Positions 22,873 to 34,008 of a stretch of DNA of 64,000 nucleotides are shown here, piece by piece (position 1 is the first letter of the stretch; each line of letters begins with the position of its first letter). Origin of the DNA: Syngnathus acus (Eukaryota > Chordata > Actinopteri > Syngnathiformes > Syngnathidae). The DNA lies in NCBI RefSeq assembly GCF_901709675.1, contig NC_051089.1, positions 18,102,008 through 18,166,007 of the forward strand, written 5' to 3'. The position numbers were made by a program, and so were the translations under genes. Under the pieces are notes generated by a model. The model searched no databases. It was not told the DNA's origin and worked only from the letters and a program-made list of their open reading frames with translations.

Positions 22873-23534
22873 CATTACATTGTAAACTTTACATGTTTGA
22901 TTTTTACAAAAAAAATGTATAACTATGAACACTGAGAGCTTATTAATTATTATAGCATGGCATTCTAATTATGAGAAAAGCGTATTACTACTAAATATAC
23001 AGCACGAGGCAGTACACATACATACCTTCTTAGGTCTACCTCGGCTGATGATTAAAGAGAAACTAACAGTGTGAAGCCGAAGCAGGCTTATGCAGTGAGT
23101 GACACGTACTAGACACGTTGCGATCAATGTTTTCTGAGTAACTGTGTTCTGAAGCATACCTGTCAAAATCTTGTTAGCTTCCCAAGTTTTTATAGTGTAT
23201 TGTTATTCATTTAACAGTACTTAACTTTATTACTTACAAAAATAAATTAAAACTACATATAATAAATACTACAAATAATAAATAAAGATTATTATATATT
23301 ATATATATTAAAATATTATAATAATAATTGGTTTACTTTACAGCTATAAGGCTTAATTAGCATTATCCCTAATGCCAATTAACACAATGACTTCTTGATT
23401 TCCAGAATTTTTCACTTTTTTCAGTTACCCGACCATTATCCCCGGAAAATTGTAAATTTCCCCCAGGCTATCCTCGCACCCCCTAGGAAGCATTCTCGCA
23501 CCCCTAGGGGGTGCTCGGAACCACTGACATAGTG

Positions 23535-23679
23535 CTGTACCTCTTATCCTCACCAAGGTTGCAGAGTAGCCAGAGACCTGCCTTGTTGTTTCAGTGTCTA
23601 ATTAAGATGAAGTATAATGTCATGGGCCCAGTTTCATTCCATACAGTATTTCTATTTCACTTTCTCCTTTTTTCAATAG
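23535..23679 (+). other. DOK intron 3' end with acceptor
   Basis: About 145 bp of apparently original intron remains. A pyrimidine tract (TTTCACTTTCTCCTTTTTTC) precedes the AATAG acceptor at 23675-23679. Confidence 0.7.
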
Positions 23680-23818
23680 GCTCTGTGACAGCGGTGAAGG
23701 TCTCTACACGTTCCAGACCAGAGAAGGAGAGCAGATCTATCAAATGGTTCACTCTTTCACGCTGGCAATTGCTGAGCAGCACAAGAAGGTTCTGCTGGAG
23801 GTGGAGAGAAAAAACAGA
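23680..23818 (+). CDS. dok4: DOK4-like exon: PTB domain, second half
   Basis: The first base completes the Arg codon split at 7308, and the exon ends in phase 0 at AGA|GTGAGA. The product reads [36 protein letters not shown] and [19 protein letters not shown] and [14 protein letters not shown] are the closing strands and C-terminal helix of the DOK PTB domain; the helix wording HKKVLLE matches DOK4 better than DOK5/6. Its 139 nt are fully open in the expected frame. It lies 145 bp after a hAT insertion that left the acceptor intact. Confidence 0.9.
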
Positions 23819-25210
23819 GTGAGATCCCTCGCTATGACACTTGCGCAATTGCCCCAATTTAGGCTTCAGTAAGGTACCAATGGCCCCATTCGGAATATCC
23901 TAATCGGACCAAGCCCATTACGATCAAGATTTCACTCCGAATAAGAGGGGGTGGTTTATGTCGATAATCCGATCGGCGCGCAGGAAAATGCTTATTCCAA
24001 CATCTCAGAACAAACTGCCTTCTTCTCTGTGACATAAGTATACGTGTATCTGTTATATCCAGAAGCTACCATCTCACCCAGTTCATAATCGAATGCGGAA
24101 GGATGTACAACTGGACTCGTGTTTGAAAAATCAACACTAGCAAATACAGTAATAAAGGGCAGTCTTAATGATACATTACAGCTCCATTAGGAAGTGTTAA
24201 CACTACGTAACTTCACAAAAGAAAAAAAAGAAAAATAATTCTTTTATAATATTTTTATATTATATTTATAAATAATTTATAATTTAAATTATAAATGGAC
24301 AGAGCAATGTTTTGTTGAGACTTTATTGATCCCCGGGGGGAAATCCAGTTGTCAGTAGTTAAACACAGAAATAAACAGATAGACAAGATAAACATTGGAC
24401 ACGACAAAAACAATAACAAGACAGAGAAAGATAATAGATCTGATGAAATTAAATTGACAGGTTAACAATTCATAATAAGTACATAGATCAAATAAACATA
24501 CAATAAACAGTGTCATGACCGTGAACGCGCCCCAAACCCCTGCGACGAGTTAAAAAGGCTCATGGCATAAATAGAGCATGTTAAAGTGATTTGTTTTGAC
24601 CAAAAGTGTGATGCATGAACAGACAAGTTGTAATTGGGTCATTATTTTTAGTGTTCATAAAAACAGTGCATCAGATCATAATTTTAATCCAAACCCTGAT
24701 CGGACTGAATACATTTTGTCCATGTAAACATAGCCACTGAGAGTTATGGTCAAAAAGTTGGATCACAGATGGGGAGACAACAAAAATGCAATAATTGCAT
24801 AATGCATGTGCAACATCTCACAGCAATGTTTGCACACCTTGTGTATCTAGAATTTGCCAAGAGTGTAAACAGTTATGACAACATCCCTTGACCAAGAAGA
24901 TCTTCAATAACGTGACCTGATTTAGGGTAATGTTAATATGTTAGTATGCTAAAGTCACTCTAACTAGTGAAAAACCTGAAACTGTCCCAACATATAGGAG
25001 TAACCAAAAGCACCAAGGAAAAAACTGGATATTTTGGTTTTTATATTTAGCTTTTTGAGAAATCTTTAGCTATTTATGAATGTTCCCATCAATGACACAA
25101 ACAAATTGCCCAATTCGTTAGTACTGTAAACCCGCAGTCATGTTTAATGGTAAATATTACTCAATAGCTTCACACGTTTTGTTTTACAATGTTGTTTGTT
25201 TTATTTACAG
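23819..25210 (+). other. Short DOK intron (1.4 kb)
   Basis: Starts GTGAGA and ends TTATTTACAG. It holds a LINE 3'-end fragment at 24317-24500 and a MITE-like stretch around 23880-24730 with CCCATTCGGAAT near its left side and GATCGGACTGAATAC near its right. Otherwise AT-rich and without coding signal. Confidence 0.7.
24317..24500 (-). mobile_element. LINE 3'-end fragment
   Basis: The plus string GAGACTTTATTGATCCCCGG is the reverse complement of a fish LINE 3' terminus ending in an AATAAAGT signal. The remainder resembles 3' UTR. No coding part is present. Confidence 0.55.
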
Positions 25211-25319
25211 TTGTTTCGAGGTTCAGAATCAAACTCTTACCCATCTACCCCTCATGTCATACTGCCGAGATCAGCCTACTGGCACCACATTACCAGAAAC
25301 CAGTACGGCATGGACTCTG
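25211..25319 (+). CDS. dok4: DOK4-like exon: [10 protein letters not shown] segment
   Basis: The exon follows TTATTTACAG and starts in phase 0, as the previous exon requires. It ends GACTCTG|GTAGGG in phase 1. The product reads [18 protein letters not shown] then [19 protein letters not shown]. The [11 protein letters not shown] block just C-terminal to the PTB domain is specific to the DOK4/5/6 subgroup, and the preceding YPSTP fits DOK4. The GTAGGG donor is weaker than the others but gives the only frame that joins the last exon. Confidence 0.9.
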
Positions 25320-25689
25320 GTAGGGCACCATCTTTCTATCCATTGACATGTTTACTTTACTGTCTCTCGTGTATGTGATCACAGGTGGGGGGCAAGTAAT
25401 TATTGTATTGCAACTCTCATGCTATGTTCAGACTGAAAGTAAAATATAGCACCGTGCCGCTTGTCTTGCGCGTTTGTTGGTACTCCAGTGGAATTTGCTT
25501 TCGTGCCGCACCACATTGGAAAAGAGAGGCTTCCTCTTTTCTGCTTCCACGTACTCTTTACAAACAACCATGTCTGGGCTATTTTCTGAGCTCGCTTGGT
25601 TCATAATTCAACGACTAAGTGGACAAGCTCACCAGATATGCGACTCAGTTCGGGTTCAGGTAGCTGTGATGATTGACTCACACACACAA
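25320..25689 (+). other. Start of the 30.2-kb DOK intron
   Basis: The first 370 bp shows no repeat recognised. The rest of the intron, to 55486, is described element by element below. Confidence 0.6.
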
Positions 25690-26115
25690 AGTAATCCCTT
25701 GTTTATCACGGATAATTGGTTCCAAGACCACCCGCAATGGGTGAAAATCCGCAATGTAGAGAAAAAATATTGTTACAATATTCATAAAAATCTTTTATTA
25801 ACCTTTATTGTATTTTTAAAAACTGTATTGTACTTTTAAATGCTTTGTTTGTATTTTTAAAGACTTTTGTAAACATTTTAAAGTCAAACTGACTTTCATA
25901 AACATTCTTGTTTTTTTAAATAAATAAGAAAATAAAGAAAATAAATAACAGCAAATATATTGTTACAATATCCGCACAAGACTTTTATGAACCTTTATTG
26001 TAGTTTTATACACCTTGTTGTGTTTTAAACACTTTTTTTAAACACTTGTAAAAATTTTAAAGTCAAACTGACTTTCAGAAATATTCTTATTTGTTTAAAT
26101 AAATAAGAAAATAAA
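25690..26115 (-). mobile_element. Pogo/Tigger-like element, one end
   Basis: AGTAATCCCTTGTTTATCAC, then ATAATTGGTTCCAAGACCAC and a run of TTTTTAAA-type repeats, match in inverse orientation the right end of the element at 49749-51945. Only about 430 bp is kept. Confidence 0.7.
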
Positions 26116-26121
26116 TAAGAG

Positions 26122-26380
26122 TATCGTATCTTCCGCACGATAAGGCACACTTAAAAGCCTTTCATTTTCTCAAAAAACGAAGGTGCGCCTTTTAATAAGG
26201 TGCGCCTTTTGTATGGATCAAATTCCAAAATCTGTACAGTTGGTTTGTGTGGCTTCCGTGTTATACAGGCGTAATTTGGACCCCATGAACCAATCAGAGG
26301 CCATTACGTTTTACGTAGATCAGGGCAAAAAAACAATCAGAGGACTGTAAGTAGCACGTAGAGTACGTACCTCCGCTGCC
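26122..26380. mobile_element. End of a GCGCCTTATA-type MITE
   Basis: CGTATCTTCCGCACGATAAG followed by GCACACTTAAAAGCC matches the terminal repeat of the MITE at 19570-20590. A second inverted GGTGCGCCTTTT lies about 65 bp inside. The other end is not identified. Confidence 0.5.
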
Positions 26381-27453
26381 ATTGATAAATGAATACTATC
26401 GTTTGTGCAAATCTGTAGAGTATTCTGAGTTTGCCGCAAAATGTCTGGAAATCTCTGCCTCAGATCTCGAACAAAGCTTCGGAATCCGACCCAAATCATG
26501 CGACTTTCGTAAACAAAATACGTACTGTACAGTTTGTGCTTCGGTCACATGCTGCTCGTTGCCGTTGTTGTTTAGTGGGTTTTAAACCATTGTGACACCC
26601 GACTGTTGTCGTGTACGGTGGTGTCCGGCAAGTTGCACTGGCAAGACCACAAGATCACAGGGATTCACGCTGAAGAGTTGTTCACGTGATAACAACCGTG
26701 TAAAAAGAGAGCTTTTGTTTTGTCAACAATAGACTTCCTTTCGTTCACATTGATATACTTTTGAGACATTATTTCCGGGACTTTGGCTTGTCTACTATCG
26801 GTAAGTACATTTCTGTTTTGTCATTTATTTTGAGCTCTTTTAAATGTGATGTCAAGTGTAGCATACAGACCACCTAAGGCTGTGCTCCATGCTTTTGCTG
26901 TACTATAGTTTCATTGTTTTTTTGTGGTTTTATGTACTGTCAAAATTAGACAAATTGCTTCGGAACTCAACTGCTTTGCTTCTCGACACTCCTTCTGGAA
27001 CGAATTAGCGTTGTGTTCCGGGGTTCTATTGTATATTATTTGTGGTGGTTCTAACGACCATTCATTCATTTAGGTTTTCTCTTGTGTTTTCCCTTGAGCC
27101 ATTTGCAGTGTGTTAGCGACATCTATTGGCCACTTTTGATAACGACAGGCTGGCGAGTGTATTTCCGGTTCTCTTCCCGTTTGAAACGAGAGCTCAGTTA
27201 GACAACACGAGGCAGTTTAAGCTACCGGTTAACTCAGCTGAGCGAGAAAGTTAAGTCTGTTCAAGAGCTTCACAGTTGTGATTCCCCACGAGGGCAATGC
27301 TGGTGAGTTACCCGTTAGGGATGTATTATTGGAACAAGGAAATGTACTGTTGCGTGTTGTTTGAGATGTCCGTTGTTGAGCAAGGAAAACAAAGATGTGG
27401 AGTAACAGTTGGTTCTTTATTGGCAAGATCTTGGGTTGTTTAATGGTGACCAG
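26381..27453. other. Unassigned intronic stretch
   Basis: About 1.07 kb without recognised coding or repeat signature. It is probably old transposon debris. Confidence 0.3.
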
Positions 27454-28899
27454 CAGGGCTGTGGACTCGGTCGGATTTTTGCACCGAGTCCGAGTCCGAG
27501 TCCGGCCTCTTGCCCACGAGTCCGAGTCCGAGTCCGGCTGTTCATTTTTTCTGTTAATTCATGTGACTGCTTAGTCTTTATTCAAGGCTAATTTAGATCA
27601 AAATCTAAATAATTACAACAGTTTTGTGATGGCTTTGTCTTTATTAAACATATAAACGAATACAATAAACAGATACTTTCAAGTTTTAATCATTAATTAC
27701 ACCATTATAGCTCAGACATTTATCTAAACAAATAATTAGTGACGACCCCACAACTATCGAAACACATCAATGATATAAGCTGGGTGACATAATCGTCCTT
27801 GACATTGGTACATAATGTAAACATTAGCCTAAGTGCAACTCAACGTGGCCGCATTGATCGTAACTTACGCTCCGTTTCCCCCCCAAATCTAGAGGCAAAA
27901 CATTGTTCTCTCGCTGCTCCCGGGTTCTTCCATCTTGGCTGCGCGCGGGGCATTGTGGGTCTTGTACGTGCACGCACGCAGGCAGGCAGGCGCGGGCGCG
28001 CACGCAACAACTAAATTTGTCTTCATAACAAGCAAGCAGGGCTGTGGACAGTATTCCTACGCGCATTCTCAGCAGCATGATGAAAATAAAATTCAATAAC
28101 GTCACTGAGGCATATTTTAACGAACTCCACTTCATTGTATGGCTTTTTAGCCCGTGCAATGTTCCAAGCCAGTTGAAACAATGCAAGTGTGACAGTCTCT
28201 GAGTGCTTCGTAATTTTTTTGAAAAACTGTACCTATTTTTCTGCCTGACTTTGCAAAGTCTCCAAACTTGTGCTTGCGAAATTCAGTCCCTTTTGCAAAG
28301 TCCTTATCGATATTGGCATGAAGTGAGCTGAAGTGGCGCTGACCATTTGAAGCTTTTAAATGCGCCAATGACGTCCGACATATCAGGCAGAATGGCTTGC
28401 CATAGCGTTCAACAAAAAACAACTTTAACTCTGTTTAAAACGTCCTGTGTTCATCGTCATATATTCGTTTAGCTGTGCATTTTTTCCTTGCCATTTTGGC
28501 AAGCGTCTTGTCAGCTTTTCTGGACCTAATGGGCCCCCGTAGTCACAGTCGCCATTCATTAAAAAGCCAGCAAAACCAATCGCTCTGTTTGTCCCTCCTC
28601 CTTTGCGGGATTTCCCCTCACGCGCATGCGCGTTTGACCGGTTGGCGAGGTGGCGGCCGACAAACGCCGGCGGCGCTCAATGCTGTCAAGTTCTTTTTCA
28701 AACTTGATCGTAAGCAGGGCTGTCGACAGTATTCCTACGCGCATTCTCAGCAGCATGATGAAAATAAAATTGAACGTATTTTTTTTATTGTCGGACTCGG
28801 TGGACTCGGTCAAAATCAGCACTGAGTCCGAGTCCGAGTCCGGCAAAAATGACCGAGTCCGACCGAGTCAGAGTCCCCGAGTCCGAGTCCACAGCCCTG
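27454..28899 (-). mobile_element. hAT-like element with CAGGGCTGTGG ends
   Basis: It begins CAGGGCTGTGGACTCGGTCG and ends GAGTCCGAGTCCACAGCCCTG-like. Both subterminal regions consist of GAGTCC/GGACTC repeats. On minus, 28147-28422 encodes the N-terminus of a transposase with a BED-like finger (CLICRTSLAHLKASNGQRHF, SSLH). A 60-bp segment starting CAGGGCTGTGGACAGTATTC occurs twice inside (28037 and 28715). The flanks (GTGACCAG and ACACAGCA) do not show an 8-bp duplication, so a rearranged or composite element is likely. Confidence 0.65.
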
Positions 28900-29029
28900 A
28901 CACAGCAGCAGATGAAACAACAACCCCCATTCTCAAGGTCAGAAGGTTTTATACTGTCCGGAAAAGGTCGGAAAGCGTCACCTGACCATTTGGTACCTAT
29001 GTGTATTGGAGTCCCCGGCCTGTTTGCGT

Positions 29030-29080
29030 GTGCGCGTGCGTGCGTGTGTGTGCATGTGTGCGTGTGTGTGTGTGTGTGTC
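29030..29080. repeat. (GT)n-rich microsatellite
   Basis: Imperfect TGTGCG/GTGT array. Confidence 0.85.
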
Positions 29081-29086
29081 CGCCGT

Positions 29087-29230
29087 CTGTGCTTATGTGT
29101 ATTGGAAGACCACACAGCTCCGTGTCCTGCATCCGTGCTCCTAACCGAGTAGTATGAACATGAAAAGTAGTATATGAGTTTGTCTAACTTTACAAAATTT
29201 GTATATGTTGCTGTTTCTCCCACTTCAATC
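29087..29230 (-). repeat. Dispersed repeat copy, candidate LTR part (left)
   Basis: From GTCTGTGCTTATGTGTATTGG to CTGTTTCTCCCACTTCAAT this segment matches 37166-37310 in the same orientation, each preceded by a (GT)n array. The two copies bracket 8 kb of LTR/retroviral-like debris and may be its LTR remnants, but no TG/CA ends or duplications are visible. Confidence 0.5.
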
Positions 29231-29720
29231 CCCTTTTGACCTCGAAAGAGGTCAACCAAAAAGCAAAATCCGAGTCATATCATGTGAGAAACAAAGTATA
29301 AAGAAATAAAGGGAGCAGGAGCACAATTACCTAACACGAAGAGAATAAATGATATAGGACGGGGCGGGAGTCATGAAAGGTGATACATGATAAAAACTTC
29401 ATACGTCAGCAATAAACCGCCGCAAGGAGGAGGTCTTGCCTCAATTCTCCTGTTCAACTTGAGTGTGAGTGAAAAACCTGCGGCAAGATGTTACAGTGCA
29501 GGAAAAGGTCCCTCTCCCTTAGTCGACCAAAATGTTAGCAGCAGTATCAGACCGAGACAACAATTGCTCGTAGTAGTTCAGCCGTTGGGGGCTTGGCACG
29601 CCTACTGGTGGAGGGTGAGCACAATTCTCACCCCTTTTGCAGCTCTGCTCCGTCCGGAGGAACCTGAAAATGTCCGCTGTGCAGTCTTTGTCTTCAGTGG
29701 CTCAGGGTAGACTACCTGAC
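29231..29720. other. Unassigned, probably part of degraded LTR element
   Basis: No motif is recognised. Position suggests the 3' internal region of a minus-strand LTR/retrovirus-like element. Confidence 0.3.
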
Positions 29721-29737
29721 CACCAAGGGTGAGAGGA

Positions 29738-29910
29738 TTATTCTGCCTCTTTTTGATCTGGGAGTGGGGATGCTGCCGATGGCTGATCTGGATCACCGCA
29801 GGAATCTTTCACAGAGGCACACACTTCAAAGGGTCCAGTCCACTTGGGCTCTGTCCACTTCCTCTTCAGGACTTTTAGCCAGACAGTTGGGGTGATCCGG
29901 ACCTCTGTCT
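29738..29910 (-). pseudogene. Retrovirus-like pol remnant (integrase C-terminal end)
   Basis: On the minus strand a short frame carries WLKVLKRKWTEPKWTGPF. This matches the SH3-like C-terminal domain of retroviral integrases (the KVxxRK..EPRW.GPF pattern of fish endogenous retroviruses). The rest of pol is not recognisable, because this part of the element is degraded and interrupted by a SINE and an L2. It is a non-functional relic of an old endogenous element. Confidence 0.6.
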
Positions 29911-30544
29911 TTCCTTCCGGATCCGCAGTAGTTTGCTCAGCAAATCTGGAACCATAAAACTGGACAATTGTTCTGAGATGTGTGTGTGTGCTTGCCCCCA
30001 TAGGGATCAGCAACTCGAAGAGTTGAAATTGGTCCGGGAAAAAAGCACCCTTTCTGCAACTTTTGCACATTGTCTTTAAAAATGTTAAACCTCATCATCC
30101 CTAAATTGTTACCACATTTTGTATTCATTCCAGATTGTTGTCTCTTATTCACTCCTTCCTTTCGAGATGCTTCTTCTGCTCCTCCCATCACTGTGTGTTG
30201 AATTCTTACATGTCCTGTTAAGACTCCAAAAACAAGTACATTTGAGAAAAACATTGAATCTCACAATATACAAAATGATTCCACTCACTCAATTCTACTT
30301 CATTTGAAAGAAAAGAAAAAAAATGGTATCGCACAATATACAAATTGATTCTACTCACTCAATTTTACTCACTCACTCCCCCCCTTTGACACATTCACTC
30401 AATGTGTCAATTGTGTCATTAGGGATAAAAAGGGACTAGCAAAGTGTCCCGACACATTATCATACTCATCGCAGCTGGACTCGGTGATCCTGTCTTGTCC
30501 GGTCACAGGAAATGGGCCTTGTACATTGAACCATTTTGTCGTCA
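29911..30544. other. Unassigned LTR-element debris
   Basis: Contains two near-identical short stretches (CACAATATACAAA, GATTC(C/T)ACTCACTCAATT) near 30260 and 30335. No gene is seen. Confidence 0.3.
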
Positions 30545-30557
30545 ATGGTCCCTCTGA

Positions 30558-30913
30558 GGCGGCTCGGTGGCGCGCTGGGTAGCACGTCACAGTTAGGAGG
30601 GTGCGGGTTCGATTCCACCTCCGGCCCTCCCTGTGTGGAGTTTGCATGTTCTCCCCGGGCCCGCGTGGGTTTTCTCCGGGCACTCCGGTTTCCTCCCACA
30701 TCCCAAAATCATGCTTGATAGGCTGATTGAAGACTCCAAATTGTCCCTAGGTGTGAGTGCGAGTGCAAATGGTTGTTCGTCTCTGTGTGCCCTGCGATTG
30801 GCTGGCAACCGGTTCAGGGTGTCCCCCGCCTACTGCCCGATGACGGCTGAGATAGGCTCCAGCACACCCGCGACCCCTGTGGGGACTAAGCGGTTCAGAA
30901 AATGGATGGATGG
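30558..30913 (+). mobile_element. Complete tRNA-derived SINE
   Basis: It starts GGCGGCTCGGTGGCGCGCTG (A-box region) and has the B-box GGTTCGATTCC at about 30606. A long tRNA-unrelated body follows (GATTGGCTGGCAACCGGTTC, AGATAGGCTCCAGCACACCC), then a (ATGG)n tail. A 13-bp duplication ATGGTCCCTCTGA (30545-30557 and 30914-30926) flanks it exactly. The 3' end (TAAGCGG followed by AGAAAATGGATGG) resembles the end of the RTE LINEs here, suggesting they supply its machinery. Confidence 0.92.
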
Positions 30914-30926
30914 ATGGTCCCTCTGA

Positions 30927-31587
30927 TTAATCATCAAATCATAGTTATTCCAATTTGTACTATACTTTCAGGTGAGATGAATTTTATCCTGTATCGTGAT
31001 CACGTCACCTCCACATCAAACGACCTTGGCCATTCACACACGTACAAATTCACAGACACACAGGCGTCCATTTAGTCACCTTTACAGCTCAGCCCCCATC
31101 CCACAGCAAGTACATTTAGTATGTTAGTGAGCAGGCAAACATTGAATTACACTGGGCTGCAGTTTCGTTAGTGCCCATCCAATGTCGTACACGTATTCTC
31201 TGTCCGTCATCATTTATTCTTCCATCATCCTTTCTTAGTCTCACTTGCTATCACACCCTCAGCACACACCCCTGGAGCGAGTACGCCACAACCCTGCGCG
31301 CAGCCACAGCGCCGAGGTGGGGGGGCCCGGCATTTCAATATTGATACGTCACAGGATGGCCACCCCTGGGACGATCAATGCCGCCGGCCCCCACTCGCGC
31401 CAGCACAGCACAAGGCCACACGCAGAGCCCAGGCCCCCGCACCTCCATCAGTCTCCCCTGCCCGAACCGCAGACCAACTTCTCTCCATGGAGCCATGCCT
31501 TTCCGCTTGGCTCTCCGCACTTGCACACACATAGTACACACACACACATATAAGTGGATCCCCGATGTGCACCCACGTAGAAGGAAT
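30927..31587. other. Unassigned stretch, C-rich
   Basis: Between the SINE and the L2 tail. Contains GC-rich, proline-type frames (31245-31553) without recognisable domains; likely part of the LTR-like element. No host gene is supported. Confidence 0.3.
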
Positions 31588-31723
31588 CAGAATCAGCTTT
31601 ATTGGCCAAGTTTGTGCATGCCAAACAAGGAATTTGACTCCGGTTGATCTCAGCCTCTGTACAACATTTAAGTGACTAACAAAATTCAGGTGACTAACAA
31701 CATTTAAGTGGAAAGAACAGGAT

Positions 31724-32095
31724 TGTCACGGATCGGATGGAGCAGGGCGATCAAGTGCAGCTTGGACCAAGGTTTATTCAGCAAAACAAACTACTAGACT
31801 CGGCAAACTGACATGACTTAACGAAATAACAAAAGGACTAACCGACAGGGACGCGAAACAAAGGACGTGAAGACATTAAGACAACAGGAACCAAAAGACA
31901 TCAAGACAACAACAACACAATGATCCGACGGGGCGTGAGGGGCAGACAGGACTTAGTATATACACGACAGGTAACAAGAGGCAGGTGAGAATAATCAAAC
32001 TAATCCTGGGCACACAGGAGGGGAGGGGCGAGCACACAGACAGAAACCAAGACAACAGAGACACATAGTAACACGGCTGGGGATGAGACGTGACA
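31724..32095 (-). repeat. Solo Gypsy LTR in the L2-A 3' UTR
   Basis: Starts TGTCACGG and ends ACGTGACA, flanked by a perfect 5-bp duplication AGGAT (31719-31723, 32096-32100). The wording (AGCTTGGACCA.GGTTTATT, GGTAACAAGAGGCAGGTGA) shows it is the same family as the LTRs at 40841-43242. The minus-strand AATAAA (plus TTTATT near 31770) gives its orientation. Confidence 0.92.
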
Positions 32096-34008
32096 AGGAT
32101 ATTATTGCCCAGTGATGTCTCTGAGACTCTATGAGTGGAGTGCGTTCATCAGAGCGACAGCCTGGTGAAAGAAGCTGTGTCTGCTGGTTTTGGCGTACAG
32201 CGCTCTGTAACGCCGTGCGGAGGGGAGTAGTTCGAACAGACTGTGACCTGGGTGAGAAGGGTCTGTAGAGATGTTACTTGCACGTTTCCTGGTCCTGGAC
32301 AGGTACAAGTCTTGGATAGATGGGAGGTTGGTCCCGATTATCTTTGCCGCAGTCCTGATTGTCCGTTGCAGTCTGTGCTTGTCTTGTTTGGTGGCCGATA
32401 CAAACCAGACAGTGATGGAGGTGCAGAGGATAGACTGGATGATGGCAGTGTAAAAGGTCTTCAGCAGCTCCTGTGGCAGTTTGAACTTCCTGAGCTGTCT
32501 CAGAAGGTGCAGCCTCTGCTGGGCCTTCTTCCGGATAGAATCTATGTGGCCGGTCCATTTCAGGTGCCAAGAGATCGTGGATCGCAGGAACTTGAAGATG
32601 TCTGTGGAGGGAATAGCATTACTGAGGATAGTGAGGGGTGGAAGTGGTGAAGGGTCTCTCCTGAAGTCCACTGTCATCTCCACGGTCTTGAGCGGGTTCA
32701 GCTCCAGATGGTTTTGGCTGCACCATTGGACCAGCCGCTCCACTTCCTGTCTGTACGCAGTCTCGTCACCGTCCTGGATCAGTCTGATGAGAGTGGTGTC
32801 GTCGGCATACTTCAGGAGCTTCACAGTGTGTCACCTGAGGAGCAATTGTTGGTGTAGAGAGAGAAGAGCAGTGGGGAGAGGCCGCACCCCTGGGGGGCGC
32901 CGATGCTGGTGGTCCAGGTGTCGGATGTGATGGTCCCCAGCCTCACATGCTGTCTACTGTTGGTCAGGAAGCTGGTGATTCACTGACAGGTGGAGGCAGG
33001 CACTGCGAGCTGGACAAACTTCTGGTGGAGGATGTCGGGAGCGATGGTGTTGAACGCCAAGCTGAAGTCCACAAACAGGATCCTGGTGTACGTCCCTGGG
33101 GTGTCGAGGTGGCGCAGGATGTAGTGCAGTCCCATGTTGACCGCATCGTCCACCGACCTGTTTGCTCGGTAGGCAAACTGCAGGGGGTCGAGCAGGGGGC
33201 CCGTGATGTCCTTCAGGTGGCTCAACACTAGCCTCTCAAAGGACTTCATGAACACAGATAATCATTCACACTTGTGATGGGGAGCTTCTTGGCCACCGGT
33301 ACGATGGTGGAGTTTTTGAAGCACGAGGGCACCTCACACAGCTCAAGGGAACGGTTGAAGATCCGTGCAAAGGTGGGTGCCAGTTGGTTGGCACAGACTT
33401 TTAAGCAGGAGGGGGAAACGCCGTCTGGGCCCGGTGCCTTCCTGACCTTTTGCCTCCGAAACATCTGACACACCTCCTCGCGGATCTGAAGTGTGGGCGC
33501 GACTTCAGAAAGAGTAGGTGATAACAACAATAGAGGTGTGAACAGCGGTGTTGTGGGGGGAGGTGTGTATGTTGATTGTGATGCAGGAGGTCCTGTTGTG
33601 TGGGTAGACTGTTCAAACCAGCAGTAAAACCTTTTTAGCTGGTTTGCAAGCCTTGGGTTCCCCACAGGACGGGTGGGGTTGGTTTCTTGAAGCCCGTGAT
33701 GCTTTGCAGGCCTTTCAACACTGTTGAGGGATCAGGATTGGCAGAGAGGTGTCTCTCCAGCCTCTCCCCATTGCACCTCTTGGCTTTCCTAATCTCTCAG
33801 TTCAGTGTGTTCTTGACCTGCCTGAACAGGTCCCGGTCCCCACTCGTGTAGGCCTCCTCCTTGGCTTTGCGTAGCATCCTGAGGTTTGGTGTAAACCACG
33901 ATTTGTTGTTGTTGTAAGTGCAGAAGGTCTTAGTCTGCACACACAAATCCTCACATAAAGCTGATGTATGATGTCACACTACCGATACCTCCTCCCCCAC
34001 CGTCTGTT

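Larger units (their letters stand above)
20829..23526 (-). mobile_element. hAT transposon, nearly complete (ZBED5/SCAND3-like)
   Basis: Termini are CAGTGGTTCTTAACC (20829) and GGAACCACTG (23526). They are flanked by a perfect 8-bp duplication ACATAGTG (20821-20828, 23527-23534). At 2698 bp it is the longest hAT here and carries most of a transposase on the minus strand, plus about 900 bp of 5' non-coding DNA containing a 47-nt palindrome. It lies in the DOK intron, in antisense to the gene, ending about 145 bp before the next DOK exon. Confidence 0.93.
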
